The translations under genes and the position numbers were made by a program. From positions 1 to 64,000 of the forward strand of contig NZ_LMEF01000034.1 of assembly GCF_001427905.1 (NCBI RefSeq): a stretch of 64,000 nt of DNA. The letters run 5' to 3'. Origin of the DNA: Flavobacterium sp. Root420 (GTDB taxonomy: Bacteria > Bacteroidota > Bacteroidia > Flavobacteriales > Flavobacteriaceae). Of the stretch, positions 8,819 to 16,757 are shown piece by piece (position 1 is the stretch's first letter; every line of letters starts with the position of its first letter). The notes beneath the pieces were generated by a model. It saw nothing but the letters and a program-made list of their open reading frames with translations, did no database searches and was not told where the DNA came from.

Positions 8819-10142
8819 TTTTAGTAATAATTATGGGTTTTCTAGGCTCAGCCAACTTGTTTTCATTCGAATTATTAGGCTTATTCGATTGATTTTGTTT
8901 GTTGTGCGGCTTATTCGATTTATTCGGATTTCCGCCAGTCGGTTTATTATTATTATTATTTCCTTGTTGCGGTTTATTTGGTGCTGGAGCAGCTACAACC
9001 GCGCCTTCCGCATTTGGTTTGCGTTTGCGATTTGGTTTTTTCTTTTTCTTCGGCTGATCAAAACGAGTTAAACTCTCCTGACCCATTGCATTGTTAAAGT
9101 CTTTTTCAGGCTCTAAAACAATTTCGATTGCAAAATCTTCTAATGAAGAGACTTTGTTTTTTTGTTTGTTTTCGGCAATAATTTCTTTTACCTGATCAAT
9201 TTTCAGAACATGCCAGTTTGCAAAATTATTAGTGTAAGCAAACCACATTAATCCTTTAAAAATATCTTGTTTTTGACAGATTGCATCTCCTTTTTCGGTT
9301 ACTAATTTAGTATCATAATCCGGGAAATCTTTCAAGGCATCCATGTAAGTGTCAAGCTCATAATTTAAGCAACACTTTAATTTACCGCATTGTCCGGCTA
9401 ATTTTTGAGGATTCAGCGAAAGCTGTTGGTAACGTGCTGCCGAAGTATTTACACTTCTAAAATCAGTTAACCACGTCGAACAGCAAAGTTCACGTCCGCA
9501 AGAACCAATTCCGCCTAAACGTGCTGCTTCCTGACGGAAACCCACTTGTTTCATTTCGACTCTTGTACTGAATTCTTTAGCAAAATCTTTAATCAAAAGT
9601 CTAAAATCGACTCTGTCATTTGCGGTGTAATAAAACGTCGCTTTCGATCCGTCTCCCTGAAATTCAATATCAGAAATTTTCATTTCCAGTTTATGCTGAA
9701 TCGCTAATTCACGCGCTCGAACCTTCATTGGCTCCTCGCGATCACGCGCAACAGACCAAATATCGATGTCTTTTTGAGATGCTTTTCTGTAAATTTTTGG
9801 AACTTCGTTACTTTCATGGTTTACACCCTTTTTCTTCATTTGAATTTTTACCAATTCGCCTGTCAAAGTAACGATCCCAATATCATGTCCTGGTGATGCA
9901 ACAGTTGCTACAATATCACCAATACTTAAAGTTAATTTCTCTGAATTTCTAAAAAATTCCTTGCGGCCGTTTTTAAAACGAACCTCAACACAATCAAAAA
10001 TACCCTCTCCATTAGACGGGCTCATGTTCGCGAGCCAGTCAAAAACCGTTAATTTATTGCAGCTATCGGTGCCGCAAGTCCCATTATTTTTACAACCCTT
10101 TGGTGCACCACCATCTGAGGTTGAACAACTTGTACATGCCAT
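8802..10142 (-). CDS. ricT: PSP1-domain protein, RicT (YaaT) family
   Basis: This 446-residue protein has a PSP1 domain with Cys-rich motifs GSCGRELCCSTWLTDF (about 213-228) and CGKLKCCLNYE (about 252-262) that mark the RicT family. In Bacillus, RicT with RicA and RicF binds Fe-S clusters and influences RNase Y-dependent mRNA processing; in flavobacteria the role is untested. A second Cys cluster lies at the very N-terminus (MACTSCSTSDGG..KGC). The last 75 residues are low complexity, rich in Asn, Lys and Pro, and probably disordered. It is the first gene of the operon with gldH. Confidence 0.88.
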   Translation of the reverse strand: MACTSCSTSDGGAPKGCKNNGTCGTDSCNKLTVFDWLANMSPSNGEGIFDCVEVRFKNGRKEFFRNSEKLTLSIGDIVATVASPGHDIGIVTLTGELVKIQMKKKGVNHESNEVPKIYRKASQKDIDIWSVARDREEPMKVRARELAIQHKLEMKISDIEFQGDGSKATFYYTANDRVDFRLLIKDFAKEFSTRVEMKQVGFRQEAARLGGIGSCGRELCCSTWLTDFRSVNTSAARYQQLSLNPQKLAGQCGKLKCCLNYELDTYMDALKDFPDYDTKLVTEKGDAICQKQDIFKGLMWFAYTNNFANWHVLKIDQVKEIIAENKQKNKVSSLEDFAIEIVLEPEKDFNNAMGQESLTRFDQPKKKKKPNRKRKPNAEGAVVAAPAPNKPQQGNNNNNKPTGGNPNKSNKPHNKQNQSNKPNNSNENKLAEPRKPIIITKNENKK

Positions 10143-10259
10143 AATTATATATGTAGTGTTGCAAAAAGCAACTTAAGTTCATAAACGTTTAATCGGTAAA
10201 GATAGTATTTTTTTTAGTTTGCTTTTTATGCATTAAAACTAAATGCTTGTTAAATAAAA

Positions 10260-10290
10260 AATCCTATTTCACAGACTGCAAAATAGGATT
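10260..10290 (-). terminator. Terminator after the ferredoxin gene
   Basis: Stem AATCCTATTT (10260-10269) with AAATAGGATT (10281-10290), followed on the minus strand by a T-rich run. It is 27 bp past the ferredoxin stop. Confidence 0.75.
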
Positions 10291-10316
10291 ATTAAAAACA
10301 TTTTAAATCAAAAATT

Positions 10317-10547
10317 TTAAGTTTCCTTAACCGTAATAATCTTAACCGGACATGCCTTTGCCGCCAACTCACAGCTTTCGACAATAGTATGATTAAGAGA
10401 TTTTAAAGTAAAAAATCCTTTTGCATTCTGCGAATGAAGCAAAACTGATTTTCCGTCTTTTTTTGACATTTGAAAATGTATCGGATCCATTTCGACACAA
10501 TAATTACATCCGATGCATTTGTCTCTTTGTAATGTTATAATGACCAT
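10317..10547 (-). CDS. Small ferredoxin (4Fe-4S)
   Basis: This 76-residue protein has a CxxCxxC motif at residues 11-17 (CIGCNYC) and a distant C66-P, the ligand set of a single-cluster ferredoxin of the Fer4_13 type; one more Cys lies at 59. Its start overlaps the stop of the upstream U32 gene by one base (position 10547), so the two are translationally coupled. The natural inference is that it delivers electrons or maintains the iron-sulfur cluster of the U32 protein. No other Fe-S partner is encoded next to it. Confidence 0.88.
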   Translation of the reverse strand: MVIITLQRDKCIGCNYCVEMDPIHFQMSKKDGKSVLLHSQNAKGFFTLKSLNHTIVESCELAAKACPVKIITVKET

Positions 10548-11788
10548 TATGCCTCAACAATTTTATATAATTTATCAGACATCCTGATTCGGAATGGCAA
10601 TTTGAATGTACAATCATCTCCTTTTGTTGCTTTTTCAGCAGCAATATCATCCACAAACATTTCATCAATAATCATTTCCTGGGCTCCTGTACTTGGTCCG
10701 GTTACTAAAATTTTATCTCCAATTTTGATATCATACGCTTCAATTTTGAATTGCCCGACTTCTGCTTTTGGAAAATAATGCGTTCCTTTCCCTACATAAA
10801 CTTTCTTTTGAGTCGCTGCAGATCCGGGAATAGCACTCCATTCTCCCAATTCCTGACCCAGATAATAGCCAGACCAAAAGCCACGATTGTAAACCGTATA
10901 CAAAGCTTCCATCCAAACCTTGATTTTTTCTTTGGAGAAAGTTTGATCGTAATATGCATCAATAGCTTCTCTATATGTTTTGATTACAGTCGCCACATAT
11001 TCAGGCGCACGGCCGCGGCCTTCAATTTTTAGCACCTGAATTCCGGAATCGATAACCTGATCCAGAAAATCTATCGTGCATAAATCTTTTGGCGACATCA
11101 TATATTCATTGTCCAATTCAATTTCAAAACCTGTTTCCTGGTCGATAACGGTATATTTTTTTCGGCAATTTTGCTTACACGCTCCTCGATTTGCAGATGA
11201 ATTATGCGAATGCAGACTCAAATAACATTTTCCGGAAACGGCCATACACAAAGCACCGTGGCCGAAAATTTCAATTTCAACTAAATTTCCACTAGGACCT
11301 TTAATCTGCTCTTTCTCTATTTGATCTGTGATTTTCTTTACCTGACGCAAACTCAATTCCCTGCTCAAAACCATGGTATCAGCAAACAAACTATAGAATT
11401 TTATGGTTTCGATATTCGTTACATTCAACTGCGTCGAAATATGAACTTCCATCGAAATGCTTCTTGCCATAGCAATAACGGCCTGATCAGAAGCAATTAC
11501 TGCAGTAATATTAGCCTGTTTGGCTTTAGTCAAAAGTGTTTTTACGACAGATAAATCGTGATCGTAAATAATTGTGTTCAACGTAAGATAGCTTCGAACT
11601 TTTTTTACTTCACAGCGATTCGCAATTTCCTTCAAACCATCCATCGTGAAGTTTACCGTCGAACGCGCACGCATGTTGAGTTGTTCTACGCCAAAGTAGA
11701 TAGAATCTGCGCCATTATCGAGCGCAGCCTGAAGTGACTCAAAGCTCCCTGCGGGAGCCATGAGTTCAATTTTATTTGTATGTGTCAT
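10547..11788 (-). CDS. trhP: U32-family protein, TrhP-like tRNA 5-hydroxyuridine synthase
   Basis: This 413-residue protein belongs to peptidase family U32, whose bacterial members such as TrhP (YegQ) make 5-hydroxyuridine at tRNA position 34 using prephenate and an Fe-S cluster. The U32 signature is present as FGHGALCMAVSGKCYLS, and four cysteines (C181, C188, C204, C208) could hold the cluster. GRGRAPEYVATVI follows. The last 86 residues (328-413) form the beta-rich U32 C-terminal domain, which is homologous to the tail of the nearby TrhO. RlhA, which makes ho5C in 23S rRNA, is the main alternative assignment. Confidence 0.85.
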   Translation of the reverse strand: MTHTNKIELMAPAGSFESLQAALDNGADSIYFGVEQLNMRARSTVNFTMDGLKEIANRCEVKKVRSYLTLNTIIYDHDLSVVKTLLTKAKQANITAVIASDQAVIAMARSISMEVHISTQLNVTNIETIKFYSLFADTMVLSRELSLRQVKKITDQIEKEQIKGPSGNLVEIEIFGHGALCMAVSGKCYLSLHSHNSSANRGACKQNCRKKYTVIDQETGFEIELDNEYMMSPKDLCTIDFLDQVIDSGIQVLKIEGRGRAPEYVATVIKTYREAIDAYYDQTFSKEKIKVWMEALYTVYNRGFWSGYYLGQELGEWSAIPGSAATQKKVYVGKGTHYFPKAEVGQFKIEAYDIKIGDKILVTGPSTGAQEMIIDEMFVDDIAAEKATKGDDCTFKLPFRIRMSDKLYKIVEA

Positions 11789-11852
11789 TTTTGTAGATAT
11801 TGTTTAAAATAGCCGAAACCGTTGGCAATGTTTTTTTATGTGTTTTTTTAAA

Positions 11853-12127
11853 ATATAGCCCGTGGTTTAAACCGCGGTGAGCGTATTATTGTGGCGGATA
11901 TCCATTGCGTCCCTGCGGTTGAAACCGCAGGCTATATTTTTCCCCTTGTGCATGGTTTTCAATATAGCCCGTGGTTTCAACCACGGGGAGCATATCAATG
12001 CCAAATCAACCTTTCAGAATGTACTATCCGTTGTAAATATCCATTGCGTCCCTACGGTTGAAACCGCAGGCTATGTTTTGACTTTTGTGTATGGTATTTC
12101 AATATAGCACGTGGTTTCAACCACGGG
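11853..12127. repeat. REP/BIME-like palindrome array (five units, two orientations)
   Basis: Five short palindromes alternate in direction. Units with the flank ATATAGC and stem CCCGTGGTT/AACCACGGG lie at 11853-11879, 11962-11987 and 12102-12127. Opposite units of stem CCTGCGGTT/AACCGCAGG, ending GGCTATA, lie at about 11899-11936 and 12038-12074. Opposite units share the leader ATATCCATTGCGTCCCT. Some arms carry single mismatches. The spacing (109, 140 and 139 bp) and the neighbouring transposase fit a REP array mobilised by a RAYT. Confidence 0.88.
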
Positions 12128-12145
12128 AGATGTATTAATGAGCAA

Positions 12146-12580
12146 TCATTTTTTATCCAATCCATGCAATTTTACAAAATCATCAAATTCATCTTGCCCA
12201 TTTTTCTTGAGATGATGTTCTTTTTGATTTTTAATATAATTGTAAGCGGCATCTAACTGGGACTCGCTGACTGAATAAGCTGCAAAGCCTTCTTGCCACG
12301 CAAATTTTTCAAGGATAAGTTCTTCTCTATTTATAAAATGAGAAGAACTTCCTTTTATTTGCTTTACAATGTCTGAAATAGTTTTTTGTGGATTTTGTAA
12401 AAATAAAACATGTACGTGATCAGGCATTCCATTAATGATTCTGACAGGACATCCAAGTTCTGTTAACTCTTGCCAAATGAAATCGTACATTTTTTTCTCA
12501 ATTGAGAAATCAATTAATTCCTGACAAGATTTAGTTGCCCAAATGGCATGAATCCATAATTTGGTAAACGATTGTGACAT
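12146..12580 (-). CDS. REP-associated tyrosine transposase (RAYT, Y1 family)
   Basis: This 144-residue protein is a complete Y1 HUH transposase related to IS200/IS605 TnpA. The HUH motif is D54-H-V-H57, and the catalytic tyrosine is probably Y115 in NYIKNQKEHH. There is no TnpB partner. It lies immediately beside a palindromic REP array on its 3' side, which is the arrangement of a RAYT rather than a free IS200. RAYTs process single-stranded REP hairpins and have been domesticated in many bacteria. The start is 23 bp past the trhO stop, so it sits between trhP and trhO. Confidence 0.88.
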   Translation of the reverse strand: MSQSFTKLWIHAIWATKSCQELIDFSIEKKMYDFIWQELTELGCPVRIINGMPDHVHVLFLQNPQKTISDIVKQIKGSSSHFINREELILEKFAWQEGFAAYSVSESQLDAAYNYIKNQKEHHLKKNGQDEFDDFVKLHGLDKK

Positions 12581-12603
12581 AAATAAATTAGCATAAATTT
12601 TCG

Positions 12604-13989
12604 CTAATTTACAATTTTATACAATTTATCTGACAAACGAATACGAAATGGAACTTCAAAAGTAACAATATCACCAATTTTGGCAGTGGTGGTTTCGGCA
12701 CCATTAACAACCATTTTTTCTAAAGTCAATTCCTGATTTCCTGTAGTGGGTCCGGAAATTAAGATTTTATCACCAATATTTAGTTCTAGATTTTCGATAG
12801 TAAATTGACCTACTTGTGCTTTCACGTAGTAGTGTTCCGCTTTTCCAAGAAGTACTTTCTTTACTTTGATTTTTTGACGAATATCTGCTGGCTTTTGTTT
12901 CGCCTGTTCGCTAACGCTCGAGTCACTTGCATCTAAAGCTACATTTGATAATTCTCCGGAATGTTTGAATTTTAGATTCTCCGATTTTCCTTTTCTGAAA
13001 ACTTTATTTCCAACTTGTTTTCCAGTTCTCAAACGAACCTGATCGACCAAAGGCATGTGGATAATGTCAAGACATTCTGTCGAACAGCAGTTTTCCATTG
13101 CGGCTTTACATTCATCACATTGAATAAATAACAAATGGCAACCATCATTTTCACAATTGGTGTGATTATCACAAGGTTTTCCGCATTGGTGACATTGTGA
13201 GATAATATCATCCGTAATTCTTTCGCCCAGACGATTGTCAAATACAAAGTTTTTACCAATGAATTTACTTTCCAAACCTTCAGCTTCAATTTGTTTGGCG
13301 TAATTAATAATTCCGCCTTCTAATTGATAAACATTTTTAAAACCCTGATGTTTGAAATAAGCACTTGCTTTTTCACAACGAATTCCACCGGTGCAATACA
13401 TTACCAGTTTTTTATCTTCCTTGTGATTTTGAAGCTGTTCGTTGATTATGGGTAAACTCTCTCTAAACGTTTCAACATCTGGAGTAATGGCCCCTTTGAA
13501 ATGTCCTACTTCACTTTCGTAGTGATTTCTAAAATCAACCACAATAGTATTTGGGTCGTCAAGAATTTCATTGAATTCTTTGGCTTTCAAGTGAATGCCT
13601 ATATTGGTTACATCAAAAGTCTCGTCATTCAAACCGTCAGCAACGATTTTATCACGAACTTTAATGGTCAATTTTAAAAACGAATGATCATCATGCTCTA
13701 CAGCTTCATTCAATCGTATGCCTTTCATGAAATCGTAAACTTCAAGAGTTGCTCTAAAAGCCTCCAAATTTTCTTCAGGAATACTCATTTGAGCATTTAT
13801 TCCTTCATTGGCAACATAAATTCGGCCTAAAGCATCAAGCTTATTCCAGGCTAAAAATAAATCGTCGCGAAATTTTTTGGGATCTTGAATTTTGGCGTAC
13901 GCATAGAAAGACAACGTAAGTCGTTGTTTACCGGCATCATCGATCATGATGGCTCTTTCTTCTGCGCTTAAAGTGTTGTACAGTTGCAT
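12604..13989 (-). CDS. trhO: tRNA uridine(34) hydroxylase TrhO with an added U32-like C-terminal domain
   Basis: This is a 461-residue rhodanese-family enzyme. TrhO (YceA) uses O2 to hydroxylate U34 of tRNA. Residues 1-105 are the N-terminal domain, 140-230 the rhodanese domain with catalytic C199 in MYCTGGIRC, and 266-306 the Cys cluster typical of the family (CHQCGKPC..C..C..CDEC..CC). The protein should then end, but after a linker (about 335-376) it carries residues 377-461, which match the U32 tail of the nearby TrhP at about 47 of 85 positions by eye. I use the ATG at 13989 because residues upstream of MQLYNTLSAEE are not family-like. Confidence 0.9.
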   Translation of the reverse strand: MQLYNTLSAEERAIMIDDAGKQRLTLSFYAYAKIQDPKKFRDDLFLAWNKLDALGRIYVANEGINAQMSIPEENLEAFRATLEVYDFMKGIRLNEAVEHDDHSFLKLTIKVRDKIVADGLNDETFDVTNIGIHLKAKEFNEILDDPNTIVVDFRNHYESEVGHFKGAITPDVETFRESLPIINEQLQNHKEDKKLVMYCTGGIRCEKASAYFKHQGFKNVYQLEGGIINYAKQIEAEGLESKFIGKNFVFDNRLGERITDDIISQCHQCGKPCDNHTNCENDGCHLLFIQCDECKAAMENCCSTECLDIIHMPLVDQVRLRTGKQVGNKVFRKGKSENLKFKHSGELSNVALDASDSSVSEQAKQKPADIRQKIKVKKVLLGKAEHYYVKAQVGQFTIENLELNIGDKILISGPTTGNQELTLEKMVVNGAETTTAKIGDIVTFEVPFRIRLSDKLYKIVN

Positions 13990-14103
13990 GCTATAAACAG
14001 TTATAAGTTTAGAAATTATTTTTGAGCTGCAAAAATAGGGAAAAAGGTTCAAAGTTGCAAAGGCTCAAAGAAGCAAAGGTTCTAAGCGAACTTAGTAAAA
14101 ACA

Positions 14104-14131
14104 AAAAAGCACTAAATTAATAGTGCTTTTT
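14104..14131 (-). terminator. Hairpin downstream of the bacilliredoxin gene
   Basis: Stem AAAAAGCACTA (14104-14114) with TAGTGCTTTTT (14121-14131) and a 6-nt loop, ending in a T run on either strand. It lies about 70 bp past the brxB-like stop and inside a wider repeat-rich gap. Confidence 0.7.
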
Positions 14132-14199
14132 AAAATCTTTGTACCTCTGAACCTAAAATCTTAGACCCTTAGCAACTTAGTACTTCAGCCTCTTAAAAA

Positions 14200-14610
14200 T
14201 TAACAGAATTCGTTAAACGCATCTTGCAAATTCTCAGCGATTAATTCAGCTGGACGGCCTTCGATGTGGTGACGCTCTAACATGTGAACCAATTCTCCGT
14301 TTTTGAACAAAGCCATAGAAGGCGATGATGGAGGAAAAGGAAACATATGTTGTCTTGCAGCATCAACAGCTTCTTTGTCAACACCAGCGAAAACTGTAAT
14401 TAAGTGATCTGGTTTTTTAGCACCTTCTAAACTCATTTTTGCTCCCGGACGTGCGTTTCTAGCAGCACAACCACAAACAGAGTTTACAACAACTAAAGTG
14501 GTACCTTCAGCTTTGATAGCATTATCTACAGCGTCAGCACTATGTAAATCTTGAAAACCTGCAGCAGTCAATTCAGCTTGCATTGGTTTTACCATTTCTT
14601 CTGGATACAT
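14200..14610 (-). CDS. BrxA/BrxB-family bacilliredoxin
   Basis: This 136-residue thioredoxin-fold protein has the CGC redox motif (C46-G-C48 in NSVCGCAARN) that marks bacilliredoxins. In Firmicutes they remove bacillithiol from protein thiols; Bacteroidota also carry BrxA-like proteins and make bacillithiol. The C-terminal half holds the conserved FPPSSPS.ALF and MLERHHIEGR phrases. It stands alone, with a hairpin terminator downstream and no partner gene nearby. A catalytic role in thiol repair is inferred from the family only. Confidence 0.88.
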   Translation of the reverse strand: MYPEEMVKPMQAELTAAGFQDLHSADAVDNAIKAEGTTLVVVNSVCGCAARNARPGAKMSLEGAKKPDHLITVFAGVDKEAVDAARQHMFPFPPSSPSMALFKNGELVHMLERHHIEGRPAELIAENLQDAFNEFC

Positions 14611-14748
14611 ATTTTTTATTTTTAAATTTTACTTTTGAACTGCAAAGTTACAAAGTTTACGCGCAACTACTTAATTTGAAGTATAAAGTTTTGTTATAGT
14701 TGAATTGATATAATAATTAGGAGCGGGATTGTACACAGATTTTACAGA

Positions 14749-15549
14749 TTACTTTTTACTAAACTTCTTTTGATACGGATATGTTTCATAAATCGTATTG
14801 TCTTCGTTAATAGAAAATCCTTTTGCAGCGTCTTCCTTTGCAATGCCAATCAAAGCCCCAATTTCTTCTTTTGGCTTTCCTTGTTTAAACCAGCAAATTG
14901 CCTTATAATATTTTACATCCGAAAATTCTGGATAGATTTTGAGTGCTTTATCAAAAATGGCAATTGCTTCATCCCATTTTTTCAGTTCATACTTGGCAAT
15001 TCCCTGATAAAAATAAGCTGTCGGATGTTCTAATTGCTGTCTGTTTTTATAAATATCGGATACATAATCATCAAAAAGTTTCTCCGCCTTTTCGTATTCA
15101 TTCAATTGCAAATAACAGATTCCTATGTAAAAGCTAAAAGAATGATCCATTACATAGCTGTCTCCATAAAGTTTAATGCATTCTTCAAAGTCTTTAATGG
15201 CGTCTTTGTAAGTATGTGCAAAAATACATTTTATAAAAGCTCTGTAAGACAGCCAACGCTCTTTGTTATAAAATACCGCTTTGTCTAAATATTGCATTCC
15301 AGCTTCATACTTTTTACATTTAAAGTAAGGCATTGCTTTTTGTTGCCATAAATAGGCAACAGTACTGTCTTTTTTTAATCCCTGATCAAGACAAGCTTGC
15401 CATTCCGACATTTCAAATGCATAATTATGTTTCTCGGCACAATTGGTCAAAAATTCTTCAACAATTGCATCATGTGCTTTGTTTGTGGATACTTGCGCAA
15501 AAGAAAAAAGAGTAAAAAAGAGACTAATTCCTAAAGTAATATTTTTCAA
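14749..15549 (-). CDS. Secreted TPR-repeat protein of unknown role
   Basis: This 266-residue protein has a signal peptide (1-19, SFAQ) and about five TPR-like helical pairs between residues 45 and 245, with conserved phrases such as YLWQQKA.PYFKCKKYEAG and A..YYKAICWFKQGK. TPR arrays serve as protein-binding scaffolds; no catalytic motif is visible. It ends with a stop 20 bp downstream of crtY and is probably its operon partner. I do not recognise a specific family beyond TPR. Confidence 0.8.
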   Translation of the reverse strand: MKNITLGISLFFTLFSFAQVSTNKAHDAIVEEFLTNCAEKHNYAFEMSEWQACLDQGLKKDSTVAYLWQQKAMPYFKCKKYEAGMQYLDKAVFYNKERWLSYRAFIKCIFAHTYKDAIKDFEECIKLYGDSYVMDHSFSFYIGICYLQLNEYEKAEKLFDDYVSDIYKNRQQLEHPTAYFYQGIAKYELKKWDEAIAIFDKALKIYPEFSDVKYYKAICWFKQGKPKEEIGALIGIAKEDAAKGFSINEDNTIYETYPYQKKFSKK

Positions 15550-15569
15550 AGGCTTTGTTTTTGGTTAAT

Positions 15570-16739
15570 TCATTTTGAAAGAAAAATCACTCTAAATAAC
15601 GCTTTTAAAAACGGAATAGTAGGGCACTTTAAAATAACTTTAACATCTTCAAACAAATTGGTTTCTTCATCTAAAAACTTAAAAACCAATTTGGGATTTC
15701 CTTTTCGGAATAAAGAAGAAAAAATGGCACTTCCCAATTCATTGTGACGATGCAAAATATCCAAAAGCAGTAAATCATAAAACCAGAATCGGTTTTTTTT
15801 ATGGAATGTTGTCATCCTGAATGAAGTCGAAGTGTGAAGAAATCCCACTAAGTCTGAAGATTTTTTATCCGAATCTCTAAACGTATAACCCGTACTTGCT
15901 TTGGTCCATCCACCGGCAGTTCCAATATTCAACACTCTTTTGGTATTCTTCTTCCAAAAAGGATAAGAAGTCATCGGGATACTTCCCTGCTCCTTTTCTA
16001 TAATTTGAAATTTATCTGTTCCGAGTTTCTCCAAATACAACTGAATCTCATTTTCATATTCTTCTTTTGGCAGAACCTTTTCAGAAAACAATGTATATTC
16101 AACTAAAGCTTCGTTTTTAGAAGTCGGCAAAACATACATAAATCTTGTATTTCCTTTTTGTTCCACCGAAAAGTCCATGAAAGTAGCTTGTTCCGGATTG
16201 AAAACGACAGCTTCAGTTTTTACGAACCAACCTACAAAATGCTGTTGCAAAACCGGATATTTCGTTTGCCTTTCGGCGAAAGCCTTAGTATAAATACTAT
16301 TGAATAAATAATCACAAGTATATCTGTCTTCTTCGGTACCTACAAAAACATGAGTTTCGAGTTCATTGATATCTGTTACTTTTTCATTTAAAAAAGTAAT
16401 ATTTTGATGTTTTGAAAGTTCTACAAAAACAAAATTATAAAAATCAATTCCCCGAATTTGATTGTACTGATAAGGATTCAAGTCCAAATCTCTCTTAAAA
16501 TCTTCATTGGCAAACAAAGCCGAATCCCATTTTTTGGCGATGATAGAATCCCAAACTGTTTCTTCCTTTGCCCAAAAACACCAGGTTCTGTCATTGGTTT
16601 TCTTTTGATTTTCATCTAAAAGCAAAATAGATTTATCAGCAAATCTCTCAGATAAAACCATTTTATAAACTGTCATAAAAGCTGATAAACCCGTTCCGGT
16701 AAAAATGTAGTTGAAATGTTTGATTTGTGAAGAATTCAT
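15570..16739 (-). CDS. crtY: Lycopene beta-cyclase (CrtY-type)
   Basis: This 389-residue enzyme cyclises the ends of lycopene to make beta-carotene, in the pathway to zeaxanthin-type membrane pigments. An N-terminal dinucleotide-binding start (YIFTGTGLSAFMTVYKM), LLLDENQKKTNDRTWCFW and a later GTAGGWTKASTGYTF are family landmarks. The ATG at 16739 is preferred over the upstream TTG. Residues around LVGFLHTSTSFRMTTFHKKNRFW contain an in-frame 36-bp repeat, revealed by the stretch GTCATCCTGAATGAAGTCG on the opposite strand (15811-15829), so this part of the protein may be recently altered. The frame is intact. Confidence 0.9.
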   Translation of the reverse strand: MNSSQIKHFNYIFTGTGLSAFMTVYKMVLSERFADKSILLLDENQKKTNDRTWCFWAKEETVWDSIIAKKWDSALFANEDFKRDLDLNPYQYNQIRGIDFYNFVFVELSKHQNITFLNEKVTDINELETHVFVGTEEDRYTCDYLFNSIYTKAFAERQTKYPVLQQHFVGWFVKTEAVVFNPEQATFMDFSVEQKGNTRFMYVLPTSKNEALVEYTLFSEKVLPKEEYENEIQLYLEKLGTDKFQIIEKEQGSIPMTSYPFWKKNTKRVLNIGTAGGWTKASTGYTFRDSDKKSSDLVGFLHTSTSFRMTTFHKKNRFWFYDLLLLDILHRHNELGSAIFSSLFRKGNPKLVFKFLDEETNLFEDVKVILKCPTIPFLKALFRVIFLSK

Positions 16740-16757
16740 TCTCAAAAATAAGAAATT

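Noticed and set aside
8631..9071. 146-residue plus-strand frame over gldH and ricT
   Set aside because: It is antisense to two well-supported genes and its hydrophobic, Ile/Phe/Arg-rich translation is a shadow of the Asn/Lys-rich ricT tail.
11853..12127. CRISPR array
   Set aside because: Units alternate in orientation, spacers are not uniform and no cas genes are nearby; the adjacent Y1 transposase explains the palindromes.
14040..14190. Small RNA gene near brxB
   Set aside because: The region is made of the same recurring words as other intergenic repeats and a simple terminator; no independent promoter is visible.
15570..16739. crtY as a pseudogene because of the repeat insertion
   Set aside because: The reading frame is open throughout, the repeat length is a multiple of three, and both flanking conserved segments are intact.
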